Of a stretch of DNA of 64,000 nucleotides, positions 32,846 through 40,632 are shown piece by piece. Below the pieces are notes generated by a model. That model had not been told where the DNA came from. It saw only the letters and a program-made list of their open reading frames with translations, and made no database searches. Source of the stretch: WGAB01 sp964406105. Its GTDB lineage: Bacteria > Hydrothermota > Hydrothermia > WGAB01. Both the position numbers and the translations under genes were made by a program. Location: the NCBI GenBank assembly GCA_964406105.1, contig CAYOQK010000062.1:1-64000 (forward strand), read 5' to 3'. Position 1 is the stretch's first letter, and every line of letters begins with the position of its first letter.

Positions 32846-34493
32846 GGTCCAGCCTTTGATGATACGCCACGCCTGCGCGGCTGGCCTCCAGGGCCAAGAG
32901 ATTCCGGGCAATGCGTTGGAAGATGGGAGCGGCCACATCGCCACCGTACTTGCCCGTGCGGGGTTCATCCACCACCACGTTGATCACATAGCGGGGGCGA
33001 TCCACGGGGAAGAAGCCGATGAAGGACACGATCACCCGGTTCCGGTCGTACCGATGGGTTTTGGGGTCCACCTTGATGGCGGTGCCGGTTTTGCCGGCCA
33101 CGGCCAAGCCGGGGATCTGGGCGCGGCGGCCAGTGCCCTCTTCAACCACCCGTTGCAACAGGTGCTTGAGGGTATCCGCTACACCGGGTCGGAGCACCCG
33201 GCGCACCACCTGGGGTGTGGGGTCGTCGGTCCAAAGGATCCGGGGTTTCAGTAGCAGGCCACCGTTGGCGATGGCGCTGTAGATCATGGCCATCTGAAGG
33301 CCGGTTACCATCACCCCGTGGCCAATGGCAAAGGTGGCCCTTTCCACCTCTTTCCATCGTTTCAGGGGTTGCATCCGACCGGGAGACTCGCCAGGCAGGC
33401 CGATACCGGTTTTCTGGCCCACACCAAAGGCCCGAGCCCAAGCATACAGGTCTTCGGCCGGGATCTGGAGCGCCAGTTTGGCTGCGGCCACGTTGGACGA
33501 GTGGATCAGGGCGTCGGCGTAGGTCATCACACGGCCACCATGGGCATGGACATCGCGGATGCGGAACCGCCCTACCTGGAGCCAGCCGGGACGAGTGTCC
33601 ACCGGGGTTTCCGGAGTAATCAAGTGACGGGTGTAGGCCAGGGAATACACCAGCACCTTGAAGGTGGATCCAGGTTCATAGGGTGCGACGATGGTGCGGT
33701 TTGTGGCCGTCGTGATCCTTTGGGCGGGGTCGGGCGAGGGATAGGTGACCATGGCCAAAACGTCGCCGGTGAAGGGGTCCACCACCAGGGCAAAGCCCCA
33801 GCGGGCTTGAGTGGAATCCACGCCCTGTTGGAGAGCCAGATAACACAGTTCCGAGATCTCTCGGTCCACGGTGAGGAAGAGGTCATGGCCGGGGTGGGGG
33901 TCTTGCCGGGGTGTTTCTGGTAGGGTGAACAGGGATTTGCCGCGGCTGGTTTTGAAGAGATAGAGGTAGCCGGGTTCGCCCTGGAGGAGGCGATTGTATT
34001 GGAGTTCAACGCCGTCCAGGCCCTGGTCGTCCAATCCCACCATTCCCAGGAGCGAGGAGGTGGCCGGGCCGGCAGGGTACCATCGCACCCAAGACGGGCG
34101 GTACCACAGACGGGGAGCCCACCGATCCACCACGGGGATGAGGTCTTCGCTGGCACGGAACTTCAGGGGTACGGCCAGGCGACCCACGGGCTTGGGGCGG
34201 AGTCCCAGGCGTTGGAGTTCCGGGGGGAGGGCTTTCAGGGGACCGCCCTGGTAAATGTCAATGGTGGGCCGGTTCAGGGCCAGCAGGTTGCCGTGGCGGT
34301 CGTAGATGCGCCCCCGCTCAGCGGGCAGGGAGATTCTCTGGAAGAAGGTGCTTTCCGCCTGCTGCAGCCAGTGTTGGCGGACGCTGGGAATCAGGAACGT
34401 CCCGGACCGCCAAAGGAGCAGCAGGGCGAAGAGGAGAAACGCCCCCTTTACCACGCGGAGCCGGCGCTGGAATCCGTTGGAACGCAAGCCCAT
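32823..34493 (-). CDS. ftsI: septal peptidoglycan transpeptidase FtsI (PBP)
   Basis: This 556-residue class B penicillin-binding protein has one N-terminal membrane anchor (GAFLLFALLLLWRSGTFLIP), a pedestal domain beginning ISLPAERGRIYDRHGNLLAL, and the three active-site motifs: SxxK as PGSTFKVLVY (about residue 280), SxN as HSSNVAAAKLA, and KTG as VAGKTGTAIKV. It cross-links septal murein with FtsW. Its first 59 codons overlap the FtsL-like gene in another frame. There is no C-terminal PASTA domain. Confidence 0.95.
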   Translation of the reverse strand: MGLRSNGFQRRLRVVKGAFLLFALLLLWRSGTFLIPSVRQHWLQQAESTFFQRISLPAERGRIYDRHGNLLALNRPTIDIYQGGPLKALPPELQRLGLRPKPVGRLAVPLKFRASEDLIPVVDRWAPRLWYRPSWVRWYPAGPATSSLLGMVGLDDQGLDGVELQYNRLLQGEPGYLYLFKTSRGKSLFTLPETPRQDPHPGHDLFLTVDREISELCYLALQQGVDSTQARWGFALVVDPFTGDVLAMVTYPSPDPAQRITTATNRTIVAPYEPGSTFKVLVYSLAYTRHLITPETPVDTRPGWLQVGRFRIRDVHAHGGRVMTYADALIHSSNVAAAKLALQIPAEDLYAWARAFGVGQKTGIGLPGESPGRMQPLKRWKEVERATFAIGHGVMVTGLQMAMIYSAIANGGLLLKPRILWTDDPTPQVVRRVLRPGVADTLKHLLQRVVEEGTGRRAQIPGLAVAGKTGTAIKVDPKTHRYDRNRVIVSFIGFFPVDRPRYVINVVVDEPRTGKYGGDVAAPIFQRIARNLLALEASRAGVAYHQRLDHETIATP

Positions 34494-34725
34494 GGGTCAA
34501 ACTCCCGAATGTGTGGCCCTGTTGTTGGGCCAAGGGTTCAATTCTCAAAAGTGAGACCAATTGCTCGCACTGTCCTTGGAGCCTTTGCACCTGGCGGTAC
34601 AGCAGCGTTCGCTGCTTCCGCAGCTCGGTCACCTGGCGAGCGGTGGCGATCAGCTCAAAGGACATCCAGGTGACCGCCAGGGTGGGGAACAAAAGAGCGG
34701 AGATAGTGGCGAATAACTTCCCCAC
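34318..34725 (-). CDS. ftsL: FtsL-like bitopic division protein overlapping rsmH and ftsI
   Basis: A 135-residue frame starts at a GTG (34725) nine bases after AGGAG. It gives one membrane helix (LFATISALLFPTLAVTWMSF) followed by a coiled-coil stretch (TARQVTELRKQRTLLYRQVQ and more, with leucines at heptad spacing) and then a short GxxF-type end. This is the layout of FtsL, in the place where ftsL normally lies. The last about 58 codons, which overlap ftsI, are Pro/Arg/Ala-rich and may be a passive by-product of the overlap. Assignment rests on position and topology, not sequence identity. Confidence 0.7.
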   Translation of the reverse strand: MGKLFATISALLFPTLAVTWMSFELIATARQVTELRKQRTLLYRQVQRLQGQCEQLVSLLRIEPLAQQQGHTFGSLTHGLAFQRIPAPAPRGKGGVSPLRPAAPLAVRDVPDSQRPPTLAAAGGKHLLPENLPAR

Positions 34726-35785
34726 GGTCCAATTCTCCTGTTTTGCGATAGGCTCGGAGTTTGGCGCTCCGGGCCCTGGGGTTCCGGCGGATTTCGGTGT
34801 CTTGGGGACGCAGAGGCTTTCGCGTGAGGGGTTCTACGCCCTGCAGATCCTTGAGGGCTTTGGCCAAACGGTCTTCCAGTGAATGGTACGAGAGGATCAC
34901 CAAGCGGCCATTGCGGCTGAGCACCTCCAGGGCACCGGCCAAGCCCTCGGCCACGCGGTCCAGTTCACGGTTTACCAGGATGCGCAGGGCTTGGTACACC
35001 CGGGCCCGGGTGCGGGCCCGTCGGTGGACCGGCACCCACCGATCAATCAGGGCATTGAGGTCGTCGGTGGTTTCCAAGGGGCGGCGTTCCCGGGCTTGGG
35101 TGATGGCCTGGGCCAACCGGCGAGCCAGGGGTTCCTCCCCGTACAGGCGAAACACCGCCTCTAAGAAGGGGCGAGGGGCCCGGTTCAGGTACCAGGAAGC
35201 GGGGCGGCCCTCCTGGGGGTCAAAGCGTAGGTCCAGGGGCTCGGCCTTACGGAAGGTGAAGCCGCGGCCTGCCCGATCCAGGTGATAGGAGGAGAGGCCG
35301 AGGTCAAAGAGTACGGCGTGCACCTCCTGGAGACCGAGTTGGGCCAGCACCTCTGGGAGACGAGCAAAGTCGGCGTGAAGCACCTGGGCTTGAGGGTAGG
35401 CTTGAAGGCGTTTCTGGGCCAGGCGGACCATTTCGGGGTCTCGGTCCAGGGCGATGACCTTGCCGCGGGGGCCCACGGCGCGGGCCAGGGCCTCGGTGTG
35501 GCCGCCGGCGCCAGCGGTCGCGTCCACCACCACCATGCCGGGTTGCACTTGGAGGTAGTCCAATACTTCAGAGAGCATCACGGGGCGGTGGATTTCGGCG
35601 GGCTCGTCGTCCAAGGGAACCCCGTTCACCAGCGAAAAGTAGGCCAGGTCTTCCCGCCGGCCCAGAAGGGTGACCTGGAACCCCCGTTGGACCCAGGCTT
35701 GCACCTGACGGCCGAGGCTGAGGAGTTTCCATCGGCTCAGGGGTTGGAAGTCATCCAGGTTCACCACGCGTACACCAGTGGCCAT
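34655..35785 (-). CDS. rsmH: 16S rRNA (cytosine1402-N4)-methyltransferase RsmH with N-terminal extension
   Basis: This 376-residue SAM-dependent enzyme (MraW) methylates C1402 of 16S rRNA. The core starts near residue 64 with EIHRPVMLSEVLDYL, then VVDATAGAGGHTEALARAVG, FDLGLSSYHLDRAGRGFTFR and VILSYHSLEDRLAKALKDL. About 63 extra N-terminal residues (VVNLDDFQPLSRWKLLSLGR onward) precede the usual start. The ATG at 35785 is backed by AGGAGG and a TGATG overlap with mraZ, and I see no comparable site nearer the core, so the extension seems real. The 3' end overlaps the ftsL start by 71 bases. Confidence 0.93.
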   Translation of the reverse strand: MATGVRVVNLDDFQPLSRWKLLSLGRQVQAWVQRGFQVTLLGRREDLAYFSLVNGVPLDDEPAEIHRPVMLSEVLDYLQVQPGMVVVDATAGAGGHTEALARAVGPRGKVIALDRDPEMVRLAQKRLQAYPQAQVLHADFARLPEVLAQLGLQEVHAVLFDLGLSSYHLDRAGRGFTFRKAEPLDLRFDPQEGRPASWYLNRAPRPFLEAVFRLYGEEPLARRLAQAITQARERRPLETTDDLNALIDRWVPVHRRARTRARVYQALRILVNRELDRVAEGLAGALEVLSRNGRLVILSYHSLEDRLAKALKDLQGVEPLTRKPLRPQDTEIRRNPRARSAKLRAYRKTGELDRGEVIRHYLRSFVPHPGGHLDVL

Positions 35786-36240
35786 CAGGAGCCTCCTGTG
35801 GCTTTGGGGGCCTCCGGCCCATAGGGGAGAGGAGCCTCCAAGGTTTCCTGTTCCAGGGTTTCGGGGTCCCAGATCTCGGTCCAGGAACCCATAAAGGTGA
35901 AGGCGGCGTGGCGGGTGATGCCCGCGTATCGCAGCAGGTTACCGGGGATCACGATGCGACCCATAGCGTCCAAGGTGGTTTCCACCATGTTGGCCATAAC
36001 CCGGCGGTAACTCTTGAGTTGGGGGGAGGGTACGAAGGGGGAAACCTGTTGAAACTTATCCAGCACTTCGCGTTGCCATTGTTCGGGGGTGAACATCACG
36101 ATGCAGCGGTCGGCGCCCACGGTGAGGTACAGGGTGGCGCCGTGGGTAAGGTGGCGGCGGATCCGCATGGGGATCAGCACCCGCCCCTTCGCGTCCACCG
36201 TGGCGATGCGGACATCCCGATCCTTAGAGGTTTTTGCCAC
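35785..36240 (-). CDS. mraZ: transcriptional regulator MraZ
   Basis: This 151-residue protein has two AbrB-like SpoVT halves: TVDAKGRVLIPMRIRRHL (about residues 14-31) and TLDAMGRIVIPGNLLRYAGI (about 89-108). MraZ forms a ring and represses its own dcw operon by binding repeated boxes. I set the start at the GTG at 36240, six bases after GGTGG. A longer in-frame ATG-like start at 36297 falls inside the -35 of a good promoter, so it cannot be used by that transcript. It heads the 14-gene dcw run. Confidence 0.93.
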   Translation of the reverse strand: MAKTSKDRDVRIATVDAKGRVLIPMRIRRHLTHGATLYLTVGADRCIVMFTPEQWQREVLDKFQQVSPFVPSPQLKSYRRVMANMVETTLDAMGRIVIPGNLLRYAGITRHAAFTFMGSWTEIWDPETLEQETLEAPLPYGPEAPKATGGS

Positions 36241-36250
36241 TTTTTCCCAC
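36231..36250 (-). promoter_or_regulatory. candidate MraZ boxes over the mraZ start
   Basis: Read on the minus strand, GTGGGAAAAA (36250-36241) and GTGGCAAAAA (36240-36231) are tandem 10-base repeats; the second contains the GTG start codon of mraZ. Known MraZ boxes are TGGGN-type repeats with 10-base period near the mraZ promoter, so this is a plausible autoregulatory site that would also hide the ribosome binding site. Confidence 0.5.
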
Positions 36251-36268
36251 CTTTTTGATCCGGTGGCT

Positions 36269-36297
36269 ATCATGGGATCCGCTCTGCCGTTTGTCAA
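36269..36297 (-). promoter_or_regulatory. dcw operon promoter upstream of mraZ
   Basis: On the minus strand a perfect TTGACA (36297-36292) is followed after exactly 17 bases by CATGAT (36274-36269, four of six to TATAAT). It predicts a transcript start near 36262 and a leader of about 20 bases before the mraZ GTG. Confidence 0.7.
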
Positions 36298-36614
36298 GCA
36301 GGAGGTGGGTTTGAGGACAAAAGACTTTGGTGTTCAAGGACTTATGGACCCAAACTCCGGTAGGGAAGGGGAGCGATCCGTTGGGGAAAGGCGGTGGAAA
36401 ACTCCAGGGAGAATCGCATGGATGCATTGGGAATCAATGTTTTCGTTGGATTAGAAGAGGCGGGGCAAAAGGTGGCAAAAGGTGGTACCTTGGGGTTTCC
36501 AAAACTCCGCGGGTCTCCCGCGAAGGGGGCACCCAGATGGGCAGATTCCTAAATCAAAGTCGTGCATCAATGCCCACGGGGTTCCGGGTTTGCATAAGTC
36601 ATTTAGATTCCCCC
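36298..36614. other. gene-free divergent spacer with GTGG-A-rich repeats
   Basis: This is the gene-free part of the spacer between mraZ and the LVIVD-repeat gene. It is purine-rich on the plus strand and holds several GGTGG/TGGGG-A motifs (near 36305, 36382, 36394 and 36461-36490). No open frame in it looks like protein. It probably holds regulatory sites for the two divergent promoters; nothing else is recognised. Confidence 0.5.
36461..36490 (+). repeat. 10-base tandem repeats matching the mraZ boxes, opposite strand
   Basis: The plus strand reads CGGGGCAAAA, GGTGGCAAAA, GGTGGTACCT in exact 10-base steps. The nonamer GTGGCAAAA (36472-36480) is identical to the one over the mraZ start on the minus strand. 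It could be a second MraZ operator, facing the LVIVD-repeat gene. Confidence 0.45.
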
Positions 36615-36644
36615 TTGACAATGAGGAGAAGACACGGGAATAAT
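36615..36644 (+). promoter_or_regulatory. promoter of the LVIVD-repeat gene
   Basis: TTGACA (36615-36620) and AATAAT (36639-36644) are 18 bases apart, one of the best sigma70-like promoters in the window. The transcript would start about 20 bases before the ATG at 36673, which follows AGGAGGTGA (36659-36667). Confidence 0.7.
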
Positions 36645-36672
36645 TGGGTTAACAAGTCAGGAGGTGAAGGAG

Positions 36673-39552
36673 ATGTGGATGACAGTATGGATCATGGCGT
36701 TGTTGTTGCAGAGTAGTGGGGATTCGTTGGGTGTGAGGACGGTGGGACTATGGCCGTATGGGCCGAGTTTCACTGTGAAGGTGGTGGACCGGACGGTGTA
36801 TTTGGGAAGTGGAGGGGGAATCTACGTATTGGGTGTTGGAGAGGGGTGGAGTTTGGTGAAGGAAGCAGAGATTGTGACGCCTGGGGTGGTGTACGATGTG
36901 GAGTACAGGGACGGGTTGTTGTATGTAGCGGACGGTGCGAGGGGGTTAAGGGTGGTGGATGTGAGCGACCCAGGGAGTCCTGAGGAGTTGGGGTTTTGCG
37001 AGACGTTGGGAGGGGTGCATGGTGTGGATGTGGAGGGTGGATACGCGTATTTGGCGGACAGTGTGGGTGGTTTGAGGGTGATAGATGTGAGTGATCCGAC
37101 GGATCCGGTGGAGGTGGGGCACTATGAGACCCCGTGGTGGGCTCGGGCGGTGCAGGTGAGGGGAGAGTATGTGTACCTGGTGGATGACTATGCGGGTTTG
37201 AAGGTTATAGATGTGAGTGATCCGGCGAATCCGGTGGAGGTGGGGAACTGTGACACACCGGGATGGGCAGAGGGTGTGGATGTAGAGGGGAACTATGCGT
37301 ATGTGGCGGATGGCAATGGTGGTTTGAGGGTGATAGATGTGAGTGATCCAGGGAATCCGGTGGAGCTTGGGGATTACATTACACCTGGGTATGCGTGGGA
37401 TGTGGATATGGAGGAGGGGTATGTGTATGTGGCGGATGGAGAGAAGGGGTTGAGGTTGGTGAGGGTAAGTGATCCAGCGAATCCGGTGGGAGTGGGGCAT
37501 TACGATACGCCGGGATATGCTCGTGCTGTGGATGTAGAGGGGAGATATGCGTATGTGGCGGATGATGACCAGGGGTTGAGGGTGATAGATGTGAGTGATC
37601 CCGAGGATCCGGTGGAAAGGGGGCATTATGATACGCCGGGGTCTGCGCAAGGTGTGGATGTAGAGGGGGACTATGCGTATGTGGCGGATGGTGACCAGGG
37701 GTTGAGGGTGATAGATGTGAGTGATTCAACACATCCGGTGGAGGTGGGGTATTATGACACGCCTGGATATGCGTTGGATGTGGATGTGGTGGGGGACATG
37801 GTGTATGTAGCGGATCATGGGAGTGGGTTGAGGGTGATAGATGTGAGTGATCCGGCGAATCCGGTGGAGGTGGGGTATTACGACACGCCGGGGTATGCTC
37901 AAGGTGTTAAGGTGGAGGGTGGGTACGCGTATGTGGCGGATGGGGACAGTGGGTTGAGGGTGATAGACGTGAGTGATCCGGCGAATCCGGTGGAGGTGGG
38001 GTATTGTGACATACCTTGGTGGGCCTATGATGTAGATGTGAAGGGGGGGTATGCGTACATAGCAGACGATTACGGTGGGTTGAGGGTGATAGATGTGAGT
38101 GATCCGGCGGATCCGGTGGAGGTGGGGTATTGTGACACTCCAGACAGGGCTCGGGATGTGGTTGTGGAGGGTGGGTACGCGTATGTGGCGGATGGGGACA
38201 GTGGGTTGAGGGTGATAGATGTGAGTGATCCGGCGAATCCGGTGGGAATTGGTGGTTGGGACACACCTGGGTGGGCTTATGGGGTAGATGAAGAGGAGGG
38301 GTATGTGTATATAGCGGATCACTTTGGTGGGTTGCAGGTGATAGAGGTGAGCGATTTGGAGAATCCGGTGGAGGTAGGGCACTACGCCACTTCAGGGTAT
38401 GCGCGTCGTTTAAGAGTGAGGGAGGGGTATGTCTATTTGGCTGCGTTTGGGGGAGGTTTGAAGATCATAGATGTGAGCGACCCCTCGCATCCAGTAGAAG
38501 TCGGATCCGTGGAGATCCCCGGGTATGCTCGTGATGTGAATGTATCGTTGGTGTACTATTCAAGAATTGCAAGGTTGCATGCCTGTGTAGCGGCTGGTGA
38601 TTTGTATATAGTCCGCGTACAGGATCCTACGAACCCTTACATTGTAGGGCAGTGGGTCGGTTCCGGTCCTTATTATGCTGTGACCAATGCCACTGCTTTT
38701 GGTATGTATGATATAACGTTTGCCTTTGTGCTGAACGGCACGGACATTGTGAGCATACAGATTACGCCACCGTGGGATCCTACGCTTTTGGATTGGTACA
38801 CTACTCCCGGGTTTGCTACGGATTTGGAATTGACGCCCGGTGTGGGATATGCATTTTTCTTTTATGTAGCCGATGGTGACAGCGGATTACAGGTGTTAAC
38901 GGGTGAAGCGTTTGGAGAGTATGGGCATCATGACACGCCTGGGTTTGCGCAGGGTGTGGCTGTGGAGGGGGGGTATGCGTACATAGCGGACGGCTACGGT
39001 GGGTTGAGGATCTTTGACGTGAGTGATCCAGCGAATCCGGTGGAGGTGGGATATTGCGAGTCTTTGCGGAGTGCACGCGGTGTGGATGCGGAGGGGAACT
39101 TGGTGTGCGTGGTGGAAGGCGATACAGGGTTGAAGGTGGTGGATGTGAGTGATCCGACGAATCCGGTGGTGGTAGGGTACTACGATACACCGGGGTATGC
39201 TTATGGGGTGCGGGTGAAGGACGGGCTCATTTACGTGGCCGATGGGGGGGGTGGTGTAAGGATTTACGAGTTTTACGGTGAGAAGGTGGAGGAGGGGGAT
39301 GAGGATATCCGGGAGGAATTGTGGATGCAGGTGAGAGGTGGCTTGAGGAGGATAGAGGTGGAGTTTGGGGTGCCAAGGGGGAAGTATGCGATTGCGGAGG
39401 TTTACGATGTGGCAGGGAGGAGGTTGTGGAGCGAGAGGTTCCGTGAGGGTAGGCATCGGGTAATGCAGAAGAGAGGGGCTGGAGTGTATGTGTTTCGGTT
39501 AAAGTTGAGTGATGGGGAGGTGAGAACGAAGAAGGTGGTGGTGGTGAGGTAA
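36673..39552 (+). CDS. secreted LVIVD-repeat beta-propeller protein (959 aa)
   Basis: A short signal peptide (MWMTVWIMALLLQSS) leads to about 18 LVIVD repeats of 42 residues, each like GLRVIDVSDPANPVEVGYYD then TPGYA and VEGGYAYVADGDS. Repeats near residues 635-750 are divergent. The end (YDVAGRRLW, then GAGVYVFRLKLSDG and KKVVVVR) is a FlgD-like or type IX sorting-type domain. LVIVD repeats form surface beta-propellers. The coding strand is strikingly G/T-rich, with TTG, GTG, ATA and AGG codons where neighbours use CTG, ATC and CGG or CGC. It is monocistronic, with its own promoter and terminator. The ATG at 36673 is chosen for its spacing after AGGAGGTGA. Confidence 0.9.
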   Translation: MWMTVWIMALLLQSSGDSLGVRTVGLWPYGPSFTVKVVDRTVYLGSGGGIYVLGVGEGWSLVKEAEIVTPGVVYDVEYRDGLLYVADGARGLRVVDVSDPGSPEELGFCETLGGVHGVDVEGGYAYLADSVGGLRVIDVSDPTDPVEVGHYETPWWARAVQVRGEYVYLVDDYAGLKVIDVSDPANPVEVGNCDTPGWAEGVDVEGNYAYVADGNGGLRVIDVSDPGNPVELGDYITPGYAWDVDMEEGYVYVADGEKGLRLVRVSDPANPVGVGHYDTPGYARAVDVEGRYAYVADDDQGLRVIDVSDPEDPVERGHYDTPGSAQGVDVEGDYAYVADGDQGLRVIDVSDSTHPVEVGYYDTPGYALDVDVVGDMVYVADHGSGLRVIDVSDPANPVEVGYYDTPGYAQGVKVEGGYAYVADGDSGLRVIDVSDPANPVEVGYCDIPWWAYDVDVKGGYAYIADDYGGLRVIDVSDPADPVEVGYCDTPDRARDVVVEGGYAYVADGDSGLRVIDVSDPANPVGIGGWDTPGWAYGVDEEEGYVYIADHFGGLQVIEVSDLENPVEVGHYATSGYARRLRVREGYVYLAAFGGGLKIIDVSDPSHPVEVGSVEIPGYARDVNVSLVYYSRIARLHACVAAGDLYIVRVQDPTNPYIVGQWVGSGPYYAVTNATAFGMYDITFAFVLNGTDIVSIQITPPWDPTLLDWYTTPGFATDLELTPGVGYAFFFYVADGDSGLQVLTGEAFGEYGHHDTPGFAQGVAVEGGYAYIADGYGGLRIFDVSDPANPVEVGYCESLRSARGVDAEGNLVCVVEGDTGLKVVDVSDPTNPVVVGYYDTPGYAYGVRVKDGLIYVADGGGGVRIYEFYGEKVEEGDEDIREELWMQVRGGLRRIEVEFGVPRGKYAIAEVYDVAGRRLWSERFREGRHRVMQKRGAGVYVFRLKLSDGEVRTKKVVVVR
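36943..38580 (+). repeat. thirteen in-phase 126-base coding repeats
   Basis: Each unit encodes one 42-residue LVIVD blade. Unit starts (GG[GT]TT[GA] coding Gly-Leu) fall at 36943, 37069, 37195 and so on every 126 bases to 38455 without an indel. Blocks such as GGTGATAGATGTGAGTGATC recur almost unchanged, so DNA-level recombination between units is likely. Two further clear units lie at about 39001 and 39127, out of phase with the main array. Confidence 0.9.
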
Positions 39553-39573
39553 AGAGGGGATTGAAGGTTTTGA

Positions 39574-39613
39574 GCGGGTCGGGTCCTGGACAAAGGGCTC
39601 GGCCCGTTGTTTT
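39574..39613 (+). terminator. terminator after the LVIVD-repeat gene
   Basis: Arms 39574-39586 and 39595-39607 can form a 13-pair stem (several G-T pairs on the plus-strand RNA) with an eight-base loop, followed by TGTTTTG. It lies just after the stop at 39552 and before the convergent tonB. Confidence 0.7.
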
Positions 39614-39646
39614 GTGGTGGAGCGGGTACGGAGGGGGAGTCTGCGG

Positions 39647-40228
39647 TTAAGGCAGTTGGAAGGTGAAGGTGACGATGCCGTCCTGGAGGCCGGATAGGCC
39701 TGGAGGTAGGGGGCTGAACCGCCAGGTGCGGAGGCTTTCCAGCACCAAGCGTTCCAGTTCAGGGGGGCCCCGGCGCAAAAGGTCCACTGAGCCGATGGTG
39801 CCATCGGGCAGCACGGTGATCCGCACCTGGATTTCGGCTTCTCGGAGCAGGGGCACTGGTGGAGGCAGCTGATACCGCACCAGTTGACGATCGGCAATGC
39901 GGCCTTGAATCTTCACGCCCAAGGCTTTCCCTCCCAGCAGCTGTTTCTCCGGCTGCTGGGTGTTGGGCTGCTGTTGGGCGAGCCGGCGTTTCAGGGCGAG
40001 TTCTTCGGGCAAGGGTTCGGTGCCCTCTAAGCGGGGTGGGGCAGGCTGAGGTTTGGGGGTAGGGCGAGGCACTTGGGGACTGGCGTATACCGCGGGTGCT
40101 GGCGCAAAGGTGATGGCCAGCCAGGTTTCTGGGGCCTCGGGCACCTGCACGTGCCACAGGGCAAACGCCACCAGGAGCACCAGATGAAGCGCCAGGGACA
40201 GGACCCAAGCGACTGCGCGTTCGGTCAT
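39647..40228 (-). CDS. tonB: TonB-type energy transducer (second system)
   Basis: This 193-residue protein has an N-terminal anchor (VAWVLSLALHLVLLVAFALW), a Pro-rich linker (VPRPTPKPQPAPPRL) and a C-terminal TonB/AgmX-like domain (AEIQVRITVLPDGTIGSVDL, then ESLRTWRFSPLP). It is much shorter than the TonB at 4814 and lacks the glycine hinge. It overlaps exbD as ATGA and closes the pyrG-TPR-barrel-exbB-exbD run. Its outer-membrane partner may be the beta-barrel at 41244 (inference). Confidence 0.85.
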   Translation of the reverse strand: MTERAVAWVLSLALHLVLLVAFALWHVQVPEAPETWLAITFAPAPAVYASPQVPRPTPKPQPAPPRLEGTEPLPEELALKRRLAQQQPNTQQPEKQLLGGKALGVKIQGRIADRQLVRYQLPPPVPLLREAEIQVRITVLPDGTIGSVDLLRRGPPELERLVLESLRTWRFSPLPPGLSGLQDGIVTFTFQLP

Positions 40229-40629
40229 TCGCTCCCCTCGTGGGTGGCGATCACCAGGCGCTCGGCTCCCCCCTTCCGGGCGGCCTCCAGCACCTCAATA
40301 GCCCTTTGGAGGGGAACCTCCCGATCGGACATCAGCACCACCGGGGTTTCAGGCCTGCGTTGCAGGATTTGGTGCAAACGGGGCGGTAGGGCATCCAGAG
40401 CGATAGCCTCTTGGTTCAAGTACAAGCGCCCGTCGCGGGTGAGGGTAAGCACCACTGGAGAGCGTTCCTTTAGGGGTTTGGCCTCGGCTTTGGGCAGTTT
40501 TACCCGGATCCCTTGGCTCAGCACGAAGGTGGAGGTAAGCAGGAAGTAGATGAGCAGGAGGAGCACGATGTCGGCCAGGGAGATAACGGAGAAGGTGGTG
40601 AGCGGTTTGTTCCGCAGTTTCACGGGCAT
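40225..40629 (-). CDS. exbD: ExbD/TolR-type protein (second system)
   Basis: This 134-residue protein has a membrane helix carrying the proton-path Asp (SLADIVLLLLIYFLLTSTFV, about residues 17-36), then a periplasmic domain (LTLTRDGRLYLNQEAIAL, LMSDREVPLQRAIEVLEAAR). It is a normal single ExbD, unlike the paired ExbDs near 6 kb. Three bases separate it from exbB. Confidence 0.92.
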   Translation of the reverse strand: MPVKLRNKPLTTFSVISLADIVLLLLIYFLLTSTFVLSQGIRVKLPKAEAKPLKERSPVVLTLTRDGRLYLNQEAIALDALPPRLHQILQRRPETPVVLMSDREVPLQRAIEVLEAARKGGAERLVIATHEGSE

Positions 40630-40632
40630 GGT

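Noticed and set aside
36240..36297. Longer mraZ start at 36297
   Set aside because: It lies within the -35 hexamer of the best promoter, upstream of the predicted transcript start; the GTG at 36240 has a ribosome binding site.
36946..38382. Minus-strand His/Ile-rich open frames opposite the LVIVD gene
   Set aside because: They are antisense of the repeated coding units, with low-complexity products and no start signals.
36943..38580. Regular 126-base repeats considered as a CRISPR or minisatellite array
   Set aside because: The repeats stay in one reading frame and encode LVIVD blades, with no spacer/repeat alternation and no cas genes.
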